From Mixta hanseatica (lineage in GTDB: Bacteria > Pseudomonadota > Gammaproteobacteria > Enterobacterales > Enterobacteriaceae): a DNA stretch of 64,000 nucleotides. Under the pieces are notes generated by a model. That model was not told the DNA's origin, did not search any database, and saw nothing but the letters and a program-made list of their open reading frames with translations. Position numbers and translations under genes: made by a program. The stretch covers positions 30,116-94,115 of the forward strand of contig NZ_CP082905.1 in the NCBI RefSeq assembly GCF_023517775.1, written 5' to 3'. This document shows positions 40,717-50,017 of this stretch, one piece after another (the first letter of the stretch is position 1; each line of letters begins with the position of its first letter).

Positions 40717-43319
40717 AGTTGCATCTCCCGCAGCATGTTGATGATGTCGCGCTTGTGCGCATCGTTCTCGGCCATCTCAAACAGGATGTCCTTGATGTCC
40801 GCCCCCTCGCGCAGTCGTTTTTCGCGGTAGGTAAAGTCTTCACCTTTCGAGGAAAACAGTCCGTCGCTCAGCGGATCGAGAATGAGGCGGTGGAAGCTGG
40901 AAAATTCCCCGACGCTCAGCAGAAACGAGCTGTAGCGCGCCTTTTTCGCCGGCGGAAACTTGCGGATCATTTCCCACTCCAGCTCGTTAAACGCATGCGG
41001 CTCCTCCTTCTGGAAGGTGGTGAACGACTTGGCGTCCTGCATACAGGTGAACTTGAACGAGCTGTTGTCATAGGCCGCAAGCGCCGCCGTGGACAGGTTT
41101 TTATCGCGTATCGCCTGCGTGACCGTACCGTATGAGCCGTTGTGGCGGCGGGCGGTGCGGTAGCCCTCCTCGATAAAGTCCTTGATTTTGGTACTGGACC
41201 CGCCGAGCAGTTTCCACCCCTCGTCGATGATGTTCATCTTGCGCATGCTGCGCGGCGTGGTGTACATCATGTTCTCGTTCCAGATCATGATGCTGAACAG
41301 CACCGCTGACAGCAGGTCCTGCTGCTTGCGCAGGTCACCCAGCTCGGTGACCACGAACTGCAGGTCAGGCTTCAGCGTTGGCTCGGATGAGTTGAAGAAC
41401 CTGCCGTAGATCCCTCTGGTGCTGTACTTACTGAGCAGCGTGGTGATTTCGTCAATGCGCCCGCCAATCAGCGAAGAGTGTTCGCGGGTGATGGCCGCCT
41501 GCCTCGTCTTCAGGTAGTCAATGACGTGATCGATGCGCATGTCCTGCTGATACGTCGGCCATGATTCGGTAATGGCCTCCAGGATCATGGATTCATGTAC
41601 CTCATCCAGCAGGCCGTTGGGGCTTGCCAGAATGCACAGCTGGTCGCGGATGCGCTCGGCGGCAAGCGTAATGTCGGTGACGTTCGCAAACGGGTTAAAA
41701 CGCAGGTTTTCGCCGTTAATATAGGTGCCGCCGAGGCTGCTGCAGGCGGCTTTATAGGAGTCACCGATATCCTGCACCGCCACCGTACCGCCCTTGTCCA
41801 GCACTGAACGCGCGATGGAGTTGGCCAGCACCGATTTGCCCGCGCCCGAGGTACCGGACATAAACCAGTTGAAGTTAGTGTTCGGCAGGCTCTCGTCAAA
41901 CACGTCGATAAACGCGACCTGGTTGCGATAGCTCGGAATAAGAATGCCCGAGGCGCACAGCTTGTTATCCCCGATAACCGGCATCAGGTTCACCGCATGA
42001 AACGACTCCGATCGCTGTATGCCGCCGGTCTTGCGGCAGTCGTCGCGCAGCTTCTTGTTCACCATCGCAAACGGCAGCGTGGCCAGCAGGTTGCGCAGCT
42101 GCATAAAATCGGCGCGCACGAAGCGCAGCCCCTGCGCGGCGAAGGCGTTGCGCGTTTTTTCGGTGTAGCGCGACGTCAGATCGTCGTCATCCGGGCAGAA
42201 CAGCGTGATACCGTAGAAGTAGCTGGTCAGTGAGGTCTGGTTCGACAGCAGCCGCGCACGGGCATCTTTCCACTCGGCGTGCTGACGCGTGGTGGACGGG
42301 ATGTACTTGGCGTAACTGGTGTTCACGCGCGAGTCCAGCGCCAGAAAGCGGCTGTTCGCCTCGCCCTGGCTTTTCATCTGCTCCTCGGTGGTCAGCACCA
42401 TCGTGCAGATAAACGGGCAGGGTATGCCGTTGGTTGGCGACATCAGGTCCTGAATGATGTTGCCGTTCTGCCAGAGGTAATGCTCCTGCGGGTTGCGGTC
42501 CAGGTTAAGGTTCACCATGCGCGCCGCAAACGGTCTGTTTTTCGCATCACTGCCCTCGATGCGGATATGTGAGGGCTTTACCCGCCAGGACGTGGTGCGG
42601 TCCACGAACTGGGTGCTGAGGTCGGCCGCCGGATCATACTCGCAGTCATAACGATCAAGCCGCGCCGGGTCGTGGTTGAAGAACTCGCGCAGCACGCTGC
42701 TGAACTCCGCCACGCCGATAGCCGACGACCACAGGTCGGCGGCGTTGAGCGCGTTCAGCAGGTTACGTCGCACGTCGCGCACGCGGATCATATCGGTTTC
42801 GGTCAGGTGCTTCACCGGCATCGCCCAGATAAAAAACAGACGGTAGTCGCGAAGGGTCAGCGGATGATCCAGGCCGTTGCTGTAGGTATAGCGCGCGCCG
42901 TTCAGGAAAAAGCGGGCGGTGACGTCGTTGCACTCGTCCGCCCGGTGTCCCTTCCAGGCAAAATTTTTCAGGCCCTGCTCGACCTGCTCTTTCACTGCCC
43001 GGGTGGAGACCAGCATGACCTGCAGCGGAATATCGCGCGGGGCCACGTCGCGAAGCAGGTACTCCAGGCTTTCCGCCAGCTTCTCGTTGGCGCCGATCAG
43101 CGGCTGTGATTCCACCACAAAGCCCACCGACTCCTTGTTCACCCAGATCTGACTTTCGCTGTCGTAATCTTTATAGGGCAGCAGGTCGCGGATGTGCGGG
43201 TAGTCCATGTCCTGCAGCTTCTGGCGCGTTTCGTTCGTGGTGTCGCGCTCCCCCAGAATCCCCGCCACCGTCTCCACCACGTTCAGCGGGTCAAAGCGGA
43301 AGCCTTTCAGAAATTTCAT
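40713..43319 (-). CDS. traC: TraC, VirB4-like ATPase of the transfer apparatus
   Basis: 868 aa (F: 875). N-terminal VirB4-type domain (DYPHIRDLLPYKDYDSESQI), Walker A FMSGTSGAGKSVLANSI near residue 460-475, Walker B MNIIDEGWKLLGG. Energises pilus assembly at the inner membrane, bound to TraV/TraB/TraK through other components. It starts 7 bases before the traV stop region ends, packed in the operon. Confidence 0.95.
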   Translation of the reverse strand: MKFLKGFRFDPLNVVETVAGILGERDTTNETRQKLQDMDYPHIRDLLPYKDYDSESQIWVNKESVGFVVESQPLIGANEKLAESLEYLLRDVAPRDIPLQVMLVSTRAVKEQVEQGLKNFAWKGHRADECNDVTARFFLNGARYTYSNGLDHPLTLRDYRLFFIWAMPVKHLTETDMIRVRDVRRNLLNALNAADLWSSAIGVAEFSSVLREFFNHDPARLDRYDCEYDPAADLSTQFVDRTTSWRVKPSHIRIEGSDAKNRPFAARMVNLNLDRNPQEHYLWQNGNIIQDLMSPTNGIPCPFICTMVLTTEEQMKSQGEANSRFLALDSRVNTSYAKYIPSTTRQHAEWKDARARLLSNQTSLTSYFYGITLFCPDDDDLTSRYTEKTRNAFAAQGLRFVRADFMQLRNLLATLPFAMVNKKLRDDCRKTGGIQRSESFHAVNLMPVIGDNKLCASGILIPSYRNQVAFIDVFDESLPNTNFNWFMSGTSGAGKSVLANSIARSVLDKGGTVAVQDIGDSYKAACSSLGGTYINGENLRFNPFANVTDITLAAERIRDQLCILASPNGLLDEVHESMILEAITESWPTYQQDMRIDHVIDYLKTRQAAITREHSSLIGGRIDEITTLLSKYSTRGIYGRFFNSSEPTLKPDLQFVVTELGDLRKQQDLLSAVLFSIMIWNENMMYTTPRSMRKMNIIDEGWKLLGGSSTKIKDFIEEGYRTARRHNGSYGTVTQAIRDKNLSTAALAAYDNSSFKFTCMQDAKSFTTFQKEEPHAFNELEWEMIRKFPPAKKARYSSFLLSVGEFSSFHRLILDPLSDGLFSSKGEDFTYREKRLREGADIKDILFEMAENDAHKRDIINMLREMQL

Positions 43320-43326
43320 GCAGACC

Positions 43327-43878
43327 TCACATCAGAATGCCGCTCCAGTCACCGTGACTGGAGACGCTGTAAATGACCTCGCCCATGTGGACGTTGTTGT
43401 CAGGTGAGACGTAGGGTGCTATCCAGATGCGCGCCACGCCGTCAGGGCGGCGGAACGCAGCGGCAGGTTCAGGAAAGCAGTGCGCTGCGCTGCAGTACGC
43501 GGTCTGATCCGTGGTGGTGCGCAGCACGCCGTTTTCACGCGTAAACGGGCGGACCCCGCCGGTTGATGCCAGACGCACCGGAATGCCGTCATTCAGGCCG
43601 CTGCGGCGTGCCTGCGCGTCGGTCTGCGGGTCCAGACGAATGGTGCCGGTATCAATCAGGCGGTAGTCATCCAGGCGGATGCCTGCGCCGGTGAAGCCGT
43701 TCGGCGCAGTAGCTGCGGGCGCGTTCCCGCTGCTGCCCGCAGACATATCGTCGGCCTGCGACATCCAGACGCCGGAGTCTTTAGCGGGCTTGTCAAATTC
43801 AAAGTCTTCGTTCATGCCCGCGCAGCCGCTCAGCATGATGGCCAGCGCGCTGACCATAAAAGGATTCGCTTTAGTCAT
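43327..43878 (-). CDS. traV: TraV, outer-membrane lipoprotein of the core complex
   Basis: 183 aa from the ATG at 43878 (MTKANPFMVSALAIMLSGCA), with TGGAG about 8 bases upstream. Lipobox LSGC, then GMNEDFEFDKPAKDSGVWMS. C-terminal RIWIAPYVSPDNNVHMGEVI is the TraV core-complex motif. Anchors TraK to the outer membrane. Overlaps the preceding gene by 8 bases; a longer frame to 43917 lies wholly in that gene. Confidence 0.92.
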   Translation of the reverse strand: MTKANPFMVSALAIMLSGCAGMNEDFEFDKPAKDSGVWMSQADDMSAGSSGNAPAATAPNGFTGAGIRLDDYRLIDTGTIRLDPQTDAQARRSGLNDGIPVRLASTGGVRPFTRENGVLRTTTDQTAYCSAAHCFPEPAAAFRRPDGVARIWIAPYVSPDNNVHMGEVIYSVSSHGDWSGILM

Positions 43879-44227
43879 GGTGTTCTCCATCAGCGCTGTC
43901 AGGTGAAAGCGCATCAATTTCGGTAAAGTCGATAAAGAGATCGCCGTTTTTGCCGCTGGTCCCGAGCCGGGACAGCATGTTCATCGCGAAGGTGTCGCCG
44001 GGAGCCACCTCCAGCAGGCGGCGCAGCGTTTCCCCGAACAGCGTGACGTAGCCGTCGTCCGGGATGAGGCCGGGTTTGCAGTAGAGCTTTTTGACGCCAA
44101 ATCCCAGCGCCTGCAGCCCCGGAATGCGGGCATCGGCGTCGCGTCCGAAGCAGTTAATCGTCCGTTCGGTAAAGACCATCCAGCCGCAGTGCTCTGCGTG
44201 ACGAAGCCGGATTTTCCTGTCCGTCAT
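43871..44227 (-). CDS. hypothetical protein, 118 aa, between traB and traV
   Basis: Not recognised. Soluble, no signal peptide; text such as RLRHAEHCGWMVFTERTINC and a C-terminal acidic end (DALSPDSADGEHHD). It overlaps traB by 4 bases and traV by 8, so it is translated as part of the operon. F has traP, trbD and trbG in this interval, and this protein shows no membrane segments like TraP. Possibly cytoplasmic. Confidence 0.7.
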   Translation of the reverse strand: MTDRKIRLRHAEHCGWMVFTERTINCFGRDADARIPGLQALGFGVKKLYCKPGLIPDDGYVTLFGETLRRLLEVAPGDTFAMNMLSRLGTSGKNGDLFIDFTEIDALSPDSADGEHHD

Positions 44228-45612
44228 TGCGCCACACCCTGCGGAGTCATGTTCCTCGCCTGCCCGCCGTTTGTCGGGGTCACAAAGTCATTCATGTTCA
44301 GGCGCGTCGCGTCACCGAGCTTGCCCACCAGGTCCGGCGGCAGGCCGCTGTTGCCCTGCTCGCGCGTTTGCGTGTCCTGCTGCTGGCCGCCGGCGCGCTG
44401 CTGCTCCTTCGCCAGCTTCGCGGCCTCTTCATCCTCAATAAACTTCGCGCGGAAGCCCTCGATAAACACCACCTCCACGCGGTTCGCCGCGCCAATCGGG
44501 ATAATCGGGTGATACTGCTCGGCGCGCTCGATGTAGTAGTCGGCCAGCTTGTCCGCTGCCTTGCCCACGCCGCCACCAATTGCCCCGCGCGCCACGTCCC
44601 CGCCGCTCACCGTGCTGGTTGCGCCAATGCCGGTGACCGTCTGGCCGACCTGCGAGGCGCTCTGCCCCAGCCCGCCCAGCGCACCGGCGGTAAACGCCAG
44701 ACCCAGAATCTTGCCGTTGCGCATTACCGGCACGCCCTTGATGCCGTTCTTGCCGTAGAAGGCGACGTGTCCCTTCACGGCCTGGTCGATGTGCTTGCCG
44801 TCAATGATGCAGGAGAGGCGCTGCAGCTGAACGATGGCGCGTTCGCTGGAGATGTCGCCGTAGGCCGCTGCCGTCACAAAGCAGTTATCCAGCTGCACCA
44901 TTTTGTTGTTGCCCGGCATGTGCGCCCTGCCCTTGAGCTTGAACTGCATCGGCACCAGGTTGTTCTCACCGCGCACCGAAGCGTTGGCGTCGGCCCCTTC
45001 AATGATGATGGCATCAGAGAACGTACCGGTCGGCACCCAGAACGAGGCGTCTTTGGTTTTTGGCTCAAACTGCGAATAATCGAACGTCTGGTTGTCGATC
45101 TGCCCGGTCTGCACCGGCGCGGGCGCAAACGAGTATTCCGTGCGCGGCGGCGTGTAGCCCGCGCCCTGCTGCGCCCCCTGCTGCGCGCCCTGTTGTGCCT
45201 GCTGACCGGCAGGCGCCTGCTTTTGCTGGTTCTGCTGATTTTTCAGCTGTTCCATCAGGTCGCTCACGTTCTGCTGCAGCGATTTGTTGTTGTTCATCAC
45301 ATCCGACATCTGGTCTTTCAGTGATTTGAAGTCTTTCTGCATAGCGGAAAGCTGCTCGCGCGCCTCCTTCTCGCGGTTCTGCGCGGTGACCAGCAGCGAG
45401 CCCTGTGCGGAACCGTCAAAGGCATTCACCACGCCCCCGCCGGTCAGGTCCGGCTCGGCGGTGGCCCTGTCCGGTTTTTCCTCTTTACCACCGGTGTGCC
45501 CGGCCGCGCCCCGGTTAGCCAGATAGAGCCCGCCGATGATCACAGCAGCGGCGGCCAGAATGATGCCAAACAGCCGGCGCTGCTTGCTGCGGACCAGCGT
45601 ATTAAGGTTCAT
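44224..45612 (-). CDS. traB: TraB, VirB10-like core complex protein
   Basis: 462 aa (F: 475). Single inner-membrane helix (FGIILAAAAVIIGGLYLANR), coiled coil (EQLSAMQKDFKSLKDQMSDV), Gln-rich hinge, then the periplasmic VirB10-type barrel with SFWVPTGTFSDAIIIEGADA and FYGKNGIKGVPVMRNGKI. Bridges both membranes with TraK and TraV. Overlaps traK by 11 bases. Confidence 0.95.
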   Translation of the reverse strand: MNLNTLVRSKQRRLFGIILAAAAVIIGGLYLANRGAAGHTGGKEEKPDRATAEPDLTGGGVVNAFDGSAQGSLLVTAQNREKEAREQLSAMQKDFKSLKDQMSDVMNNNKSLQQNVSDLMEQLKNQQNQQKQAPAGQQAQQGAQQGAQQGAGYTPPRTEYSFAPAPVQTGQIDNQTFDYSQFEPKTKDASFWVPTGTFSDAIIIEGADANASVRGENNLVPMQFKLKGRAHMPGNNKMVQLDNCFVTAAAYGDISSERAIVQLQRLSCIIDGKHIDQAVKGHVAFYGKNGIKGVPVMRNGKILGLAFTAGALGGLGQSASQVGQTVTGIGATSTVSGGDVARGAIGGGVGKAADKLADYYIERAEQYHPIIPIGAANRVEVVFIEGFRAKFIEDEEAAKLAKEQQRAGGQQQDTQTREQGNSGLPPDLVGKLGDATRLNMNDFVTPTNGGQARNMTPQGVAQ

Positions 45613-46327
45613 CCGGGCCTCCTTTCGTGCGGAACACGGTGATCACCGAGACCTTTGCCCCCGGCTCCAGCACGTCGAGCTGCGGATGAAACGCCACTGC
45701 CATGACGCCCGGGCTCCAGAAGTAGCGTTCGCTCAGACGAATACGCTGTGAGGAAAGGCTGGTAATGTCGGTGCGCACGATGCGCACCCGGTCGCCCTGC
45801 CACGCGGTGACCGGACGCAGCGAAAAGGCGCTTTCCACCGCTCCGCTCACCGGTACGTCGGTGTTTTTACTGAACACGTAGCCTGCCGGCTTCCGGTTGG
45901 TGATGAAGCGCCCGACCAGCCCGCTGATGAGCGCGCTGTAGGTGTCCTGCTTCTGTTCATACTCCCGCGCCTCTTCCGTACCCTTCACGTCGCGGTTATC
46001 CACCGTCAGGCTTAAGCCCGCACGTTTGCCCGGCGTCGCCTGTACCGAGAAGGCAAAACCGGACGCGGTCTGCACGAACATGGTGAACGGCTTGTCGGTC
46101 ACGGTAGAGAACACAATCGCGCCTTCCGGCGTGGGTGATTTGGCGCTCAGCACCCCCTGCGCCGCCTGCACGCTGAGGATACGGTCGTCATTAACGCGCA
46201 GGTAGTTCGGGTTGGTATTGCTCACGGCCGCGTTCACGCGGGCGCCGGGATTAAGCGTCAGCTGTTCGGCGTGGGCGCCGAAGACGGTCAGCAGCGCCAC
46301 GGCGCTGATTAGCAGGGATTTACGCAT
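45602..46327 (-). CDS. traK: TraK, VirB9-like secretin of the core complex
   Basis: 241 aa (F: 242), signal peptide ISAVALLTVFGAHAEQL. N-terminal NPNYLRVNDDRILSVQAAQG and C-terminal RIRLSERYFWSPGVMAVAFH are TraK signatures. Periplasmic/outer-membrane ring with TraV and TraB. Overlaps traE by 8 bases. Confidence 0.95.
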   Translation of the reverse strand: MRKSLLISAVALLTVFGAHAEQLTLNPGARVNAAVSNTNPNYLRVNDDRILSVQAAQGVLSAKSPTPEGAIVFSTVTDKPFTMFVQTASGFAFSVQATPGKRAGLSLTVDNRDVKGTEEAREYEQKQDTYSALISGLVGRFITNRKPAGYVFSKNTDVPVSGAVESAFSLRPVTAWQGDRVRIVRTDITSLSSQRIRLSERYFWSPGVMAVAFHPQLDVLEPGAKVSVITVFRTKGGPDEP

Positions 46328-46892
46328 CAGGAACCTCCAGGAAAGCGCTCCAGCAGAGACGGTTGTTGCGGGTGTCAGTGCGCAGGCGGTAGTGCTTCTT
46401 CACCGGCTTACCGTCATGCAGCCCATAGCTCAGCTGCAGATCGCCGGTAACATCCACGATGCCCCTGTCCGGCCAGACGCTGACGTCTTTGGGATAGAAC
46501 ACCGAGCCGCCGCTGTTGCCTTTCACGCGTGAGGCTTCATCAGCCAGCACACCTTTGAGTGATTTCTCCGCGCCGTCGCAGGCACCTGCCAGCAGCATTT
46601 CGTGGCTGGCTTCTGCATTTTTGTCGGAGATATTGAGGCGCAGGTTCAGCCACGCCAGCGCCATCAGGCGCAGGTAGCGGGCATCGCCGCGCTCGCCGGT
46701 AAAGCTGAACGGAGTGTCTGCGCCGTAAGGAACGATGATGGTCTGACGGTTATTGAGAAGCTGATTCATCAGCGCGCGGTTATCACTGTAAAGGCGCCAG
46801 CAGAGTATGAGCGCGAGGATTGCGATAACGAGCAGCACCAGAATAGCCACGGCCATATTGCGGTTTCCCGCCGAACGCAGCTTTAATTCCAT
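46320..46892 (-). CDS. traE: TraE, VirB5/VirB8-like inner-membrane pilus assembly protein
   Basis: 190 aa (F: 188) from the ATG at 46892 (MELKLRSAGNRNMAVAILVL), preceded by CGGAGAC; the frame to 47081 overlaps traL. One membrane helix (AVAILVLLVIAILALILCWR), then a periplasmic domain with TIIVPYGADTPFSFTGERGD and RYLRLMALAWLNLRLN. Confidence 0.94.
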   Translation of the reverse strand: MELKLRSAGNRNMAVAILVLLVIAILALILCWRLYSDNRALMNQLLNNRQTIIVPYGADTPFSFTGERGDARYLRLMALAWLNLRLNISDKNAEASHEMLLAGACDGAEKSLKGVLADEASRVKGNSGGSVFYPKDVSVWPDRGIVDVTGDLQLSYGLHDGKPVKKHYRLRTDTRNNRLCWSAFLEVPDA

Positions 46893-46909
46893 GTTGTCTC
46901 CGGAGGGGG

Positions 46910-47206
46910 TCAGGCGACCCAGTGCCGTTTGTAGCTGTCTGGCAGGATGCTGATAAAGAAGCGCATCACTGAGGTGGGCAGGCACCAGTACGCAAGGTTG
47001 AGAAGATACTGAGAACCGCGGCCTTTCTTGAGATGACGAATTCCGACCACGGCAGCCAGGAGCGTGGGGCCGAAAATCCACATGTTGAGAAAAACTGCCA
47101 GCAGCGCCAGCGGCACATACAGGCAGAACTCATCAGGTGGCAGCCCCACGAAGCGCCTTTGCTCGGAAAACGTAGCCGCATAGGTATACCGGTCACGTTT
47201 TTCCAT
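46910..47206 (-). CDS. traL: TraL, inner-membrane pilus assembly protein
   Basis: 98 aa (F: 91). Begins MEKRDRYTYAATFSEQRRFV, then two membrane segments (LYVPLALLAVFLNMWIFGPT and TLLAAVVGIRHLKKG region) and YLLNLAYWCLPTSVMRFFIS, the conserved TraL/VirB3-like ending. Only 9 bases after traA. Confidence 0.93.
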   Translation of the reverse strand: MEKRDRYTYAATFSEQRRFVGLPPDEFCLYVPLALLAVFLNMWIFGPTLLAAVVGIRHLKKGRGSQYLLNLAYWCLPTSVMRFFISILPDSYKRHWVA

Positions 47207-47215
47207 AAGCAGTCG

Positions 47216-47545
47216 TTAAGAAGGGATCACGTTAAAGGCGACGTTAACGAAAACCAGCAGCGCGGCGATGCTACCGAACAGCGCCAAGTTTTTGGTTTTG
47301 ATGTAGGTGAACGCGATGAATGCAATTTCCAGAATATAAAGGATGTAAACGACAGCTGAATTACTACCAAAGGTATCGTTAACATCAGTTTTGGCCCCGG
47401 CGAAGTAGTCTACGGCGTGGGCGGGCATGGCAGAAACAGCCAAGATCGCCAGTGCAGAGAACAACGCAGTCTTGTTCACTTTTTTCCACGCTACCGCCCC
47501 TGCCTTGCGGCAGTAATTTACACACGAAGAGAGAGTGCCCTTCAT
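47216..47545 (-). CDS. traA: TraA, F-type propilin
   Basis: 109 aa (F: 121). A 44-residue leader with a basic start and AILAVSAMPAHA signal, cleaved before VDYFAG, leaves a 65-residue mature pilin with two hydrophobic helices (VVYILYILEIAFIAFTYI and LALFGSIAALLVFVNVAF) joined by a basic loop (KTKN). It lacks the F N-terminal AGSSG. No traQ chaperone or traX acetylase is seen, and the mature N-terminus is Val rather than Ala. First gene of the operon. Confidence 0.92.
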   Translation of the reverse strand: MKGTLSSCVNYCRKAGAVAWKKVNKTALFSALAILAVSAMPAHAVDYFAGAKTDVNDTFGSNSAVVYILYILEIAFIAFTYIKTKNLALFGSIAALLVFVNVAFNVIPS

Positions 47546-47828
47546 AGGATTTTTCCTCAGTTAGAGATATAATGATGAGTTGGTTAAACTATCTTTTGTT
47601 GCTGTCGGTATTACCTTAAGTCAAATTACTGTTGTGCCGGTTACGCCTCCTTTACATATCTGTGGTATCGCAGCAGAAACTTACGTTTTCCTGACGGGTT
47701 GACGTTTTTTTACGCTTCCGGATCGCATGCTTCAATTTAAGTTATTGGTCTTACTGATCAATTTCATTTATCGTGATGGTGAGAATTTTCGCTTGTCTCA
47801 CTAACTGGCTGAATGGAAAAGAAAAATT
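47546..47828. promoter_or_regulatory. divergent control region between traA and the multi-HTH regulator
   Basis: 283 bases without a gene, AT-rich, with several direct AT tracts and TATAAT-like text (GATATAATG near 47566-47574). It must contain the tra operon promoter (PY of F) and the promoter of the divergent gene at 47829, so the regulator probably binds here. Confidence 0.55.
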
Positions 47829-49157
47829 ATGGCTGACACTGCCGACCTGGTTGTTCTTGTCGCCGATCCGGCGGGCTTTGCGGCTGAATTTTTTAGGATA
47901 AATCATGAGGTACCCTTAACTGTCCTGCTTAATGAAGCCCTGTTTCATTACAGGCGCGACCCCGGCTGGTTTGAAGTCATCGTCAGAGACAACCGCTACT
48001 ATGCCTGCCAGCTCGTCACGATTCCCCTGCTCGTATTTATTAAAAAACGCGTTCCCGCCAGGCAACTACAGGCAGCTGCGGAACGAACGCTCGCGCAACT
48101 GAGCATGTATTCAGATACCGCTGATCCGGACGCCTGGATAATGATAAATGCGAATTTTTTCTCCCCCCTTCCCCGTCCCTGCGTAAACCTCTGGCAGGCT
48201 CGTAAATTAAAGAACAGCCTGGAAAAGGCGATATTTACCGATGCGGGTGAATACGCCGGACCGGAAAAAAAGCCTGCACTGCCGGCGGTTAAAAATACCG
48301 CGGAGGCTGCTGATGAAAATGTACCCACGACGCAGAGAAAAAGAAAAAACGGCCCCGACGCGGAGAAAGTCATGGCGCGCGTTATGCTTGGCTGGCGCGT
48401 CAGGGATATATGTGAAGAACAAAACTGCTCTGAAGCCTACGTTTATAACCTGATTAAAAAACGCAAGGGAAAATCCGCGATGGATTACCGCTGGAAGCAG
48501 TGGGAACTGATTTCAGCCATGTATCATGCTGAACCAAAGATGACGCTGGAAGAAATTGAAAAGGCCTGCGGGGTAACGCGGGCGGGAATTTATCATGCAA
48601 TAAGAAAAATAGCAGAGCGTGATGGAAAAGAAATTACGCCCCGTGAGAGAGAAAAAAAACTGACACCGGAAGACGTCGAGACGATAAAACAAAAATTAAG
48701 CCAGGGCATGCTCAGGAAAGATATTCTTTCCGAATACCGTATTTCGGCAGAAACGCTCATCAGATACATAGGCACACGCGATGAGCACAGGGTAATATCC
48801 GGTGACCTCAAAGAGGTTGCGGTGCGACTGCGGATTCAGGGTAAAACGCTCCAGCAGACTGCTGATATTCTCGGTGTGAACCTTGACTGGGTAAAAAAAG
48901 CGTGGAGAGAAAAAAAGGATTCGCCTGTTATTAAAGAAAAACGCGTCAAGTATGATAATCGCAATGTGCTCTCAAAACGCGACCGCGATCAGGCTGTGAA
49001 TGCTGTTCTGCGTGACGGACATACACGCAAGCAGATTTATACGCAGTACGGAATTAATGCACTCACGCTGCGGCGCTATATAAGAGATGCACAAAAAAGA
49101 GAGACAGAAGCATTAAAAGAAGAGGAAAAAGATTCAGACCAGCATAATGAAAAGTAA
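47829..49157 (+). CDS. multi-helix-turn-helix regulator in the traJ/traY position
   Basis: 442 aa, not a known Tra protein to me. The first 150 residues form an unknown domain (MADTADLVVLVADPAGFAAE), then a basic linker, then about five helix-turn-helix units: VRDICEEQNCSEAYVYNLIK, TLEEIEKACGVTRAGIYHAI, LRKDILSEYRISAETLIRYI, TLQQTADILGVNLDWVKKAW and TRKQIYTQYGINALTLRRYI. Each ends in a basic recognition helix. It is divergent from traA and convergent with traM. traJ and traY are absent, so it is the likely tra activator or repressor. The start is ATG 47829 with a weak GGAAAAG upstream. Confidence 0.75.
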   Translation: MADTADLVVLVADPAGFAAEFFRINHEVPLTVLLNEALFHYRRDPGWFEVIVRDNRYYACQLVTIPLLVFIKKRVPARQLQAAAERTLAQLSMYSDTADPDAWIMINANFFSPLPRPCVNLWQARKLKNSLEKAIFTDAGEYAGPEKKPALPAVKNTAEAADENVPTTQRKRKNGPDAEKVMARVMLGWRVRDICEEQNCSEAYVYNLIKKRKGKSAMDYRWKQWELISAMYHAEPKMTLEEIEKACGVTRAGIYHAIRKIAERDGKEITPREREKKLTPEDVETIKQKLSQGMLRKDILSEYRISAETLIRYIGTRDEHRVISGDLKEVAVRLRIQGKTLQQTADILGVNLDWVKKAWREKKDSPVIKEKRVKYDNRNVLSKRDRDQAVNAVLRDGHTRKQIYTQYGINALTLRRYIRDAQKRETEALKEEEKDSDQHNEK

Positions 49158-49202
49158 AGAGTTATGCCTGACGCAATACAGAAAGCATCAGGCACCTGAT
49201 AA

Positions 49203-49604
49203 TTATTTAAAATATTCCTGCAGTTTCCCTGCCACGCGCTCATTGACAGCTTTTAACCACTCAGGCTCAAGGATCATTTCGTTTTTAATGACTTTAGCAG
49301 GATCGACGGTTTCCTTCTGAATGCCAAAAATGGCGTCAGTTATAAAACCGCTGACCAGAACGTTCTTGGCGATAAATTCCAGCTTCTGGTCCAGCGTCTT
49401 TTCTGAAGTGTCCTTGCTGATTTTATTTTCATAAACGCGAAGTCCCAGCTTAAACATCTCCATGATAAAAGCTGACCGGTTCGCCGTTTCGCGTGACTCT
49501 CCGTCTTCAAGCTTCTTTTCAACGTGTGCATCAACCTTTTCTATAAGTGAAAAGGGAACGGTAAGATTGACGCGATTACTTTTGGGTGTGTTCTGCTCTG
49601 ACAT
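49203..49604 (-). CDS. traM: TraM-like relaxosome protein
   Basis: 133 aa (F: 127). N-terminal ribbon-helix-helix (RVNLTVPFSLIEKVDAHVEK), then FIMEMFKLGLRVYENKISKD, matching LELGLRVHEAQMERK of F TraM, and a helical tetramerisation part ending LQEYFK. It binds sites beside oriT and docks the relaxosome to TraD. Place is canonical, next to oriT. Confidence 0.85.
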   Translation of the reverse strand: MSEQNTPKSNRVNLTVPFSLIEKVDAHVEKKLEDGESRETANRSAFIMEMFKLGLRVYENKISKDTSEKTLDQKLEFIAKNVLVSGFITDAIFGIQKETVDPAKVIKNEMILEPEWLKAVNERVAGKLQEYFK

Positions 49605-50017
49605 ATATTTTGCCTCATAACCTGATATTAGAGCGAACCGTAACCGGATGACCGGGCGACGGATTGTTCATGCTGCATGAGAAAATAAACTCAACGCACC
49701 CACTTTTCAAGTAACCACAAAGTAACAACAAAGGGCTTCAACAGTGTCTGCACAGACACTTCTAAGTTCAAATATTAGTAAGTACTTGTTTTTAATAGCA
49801 GCACTTCGCAGTTACTTACAAGGAACTATTAAAGCACTATAAAGTTTCTTTGAAGAAATTTCGTTATGGGCTAAAATTTCTACGATTTACAACTAACTAA
49901 CTGATATTAAATAATTAAAACCGCAAAAATAAATTTGCGAGTGGTGTGTAAAATCCCACTTCTTATGATATTATTGAGTTAATAAGCACCCCCGAACTTT
50001 TCAAATCAGGAGCCGCT
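49605..50017 (+). other. oriT: origin of transfer (oriT)
   Basis: The relaxase site is at 49922-49951: an inverted repeat CGCAAA/TTTGCG, then AGTGGTGTG, aligned with F TTTGCGTGGGGTGT|GGTGC. Nicking is predicted between 49947 and 49948 on the plus strand, with the leading region to the right. Left of it lie AT-rich repeats (GTAACAAC, AGTTACTTACAA), an 18-bp perfect palindrome at 49743-49760 (AGTGTCTGCACAGACACT) and probable TraM and IHF sites. Confidence 0.88.
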
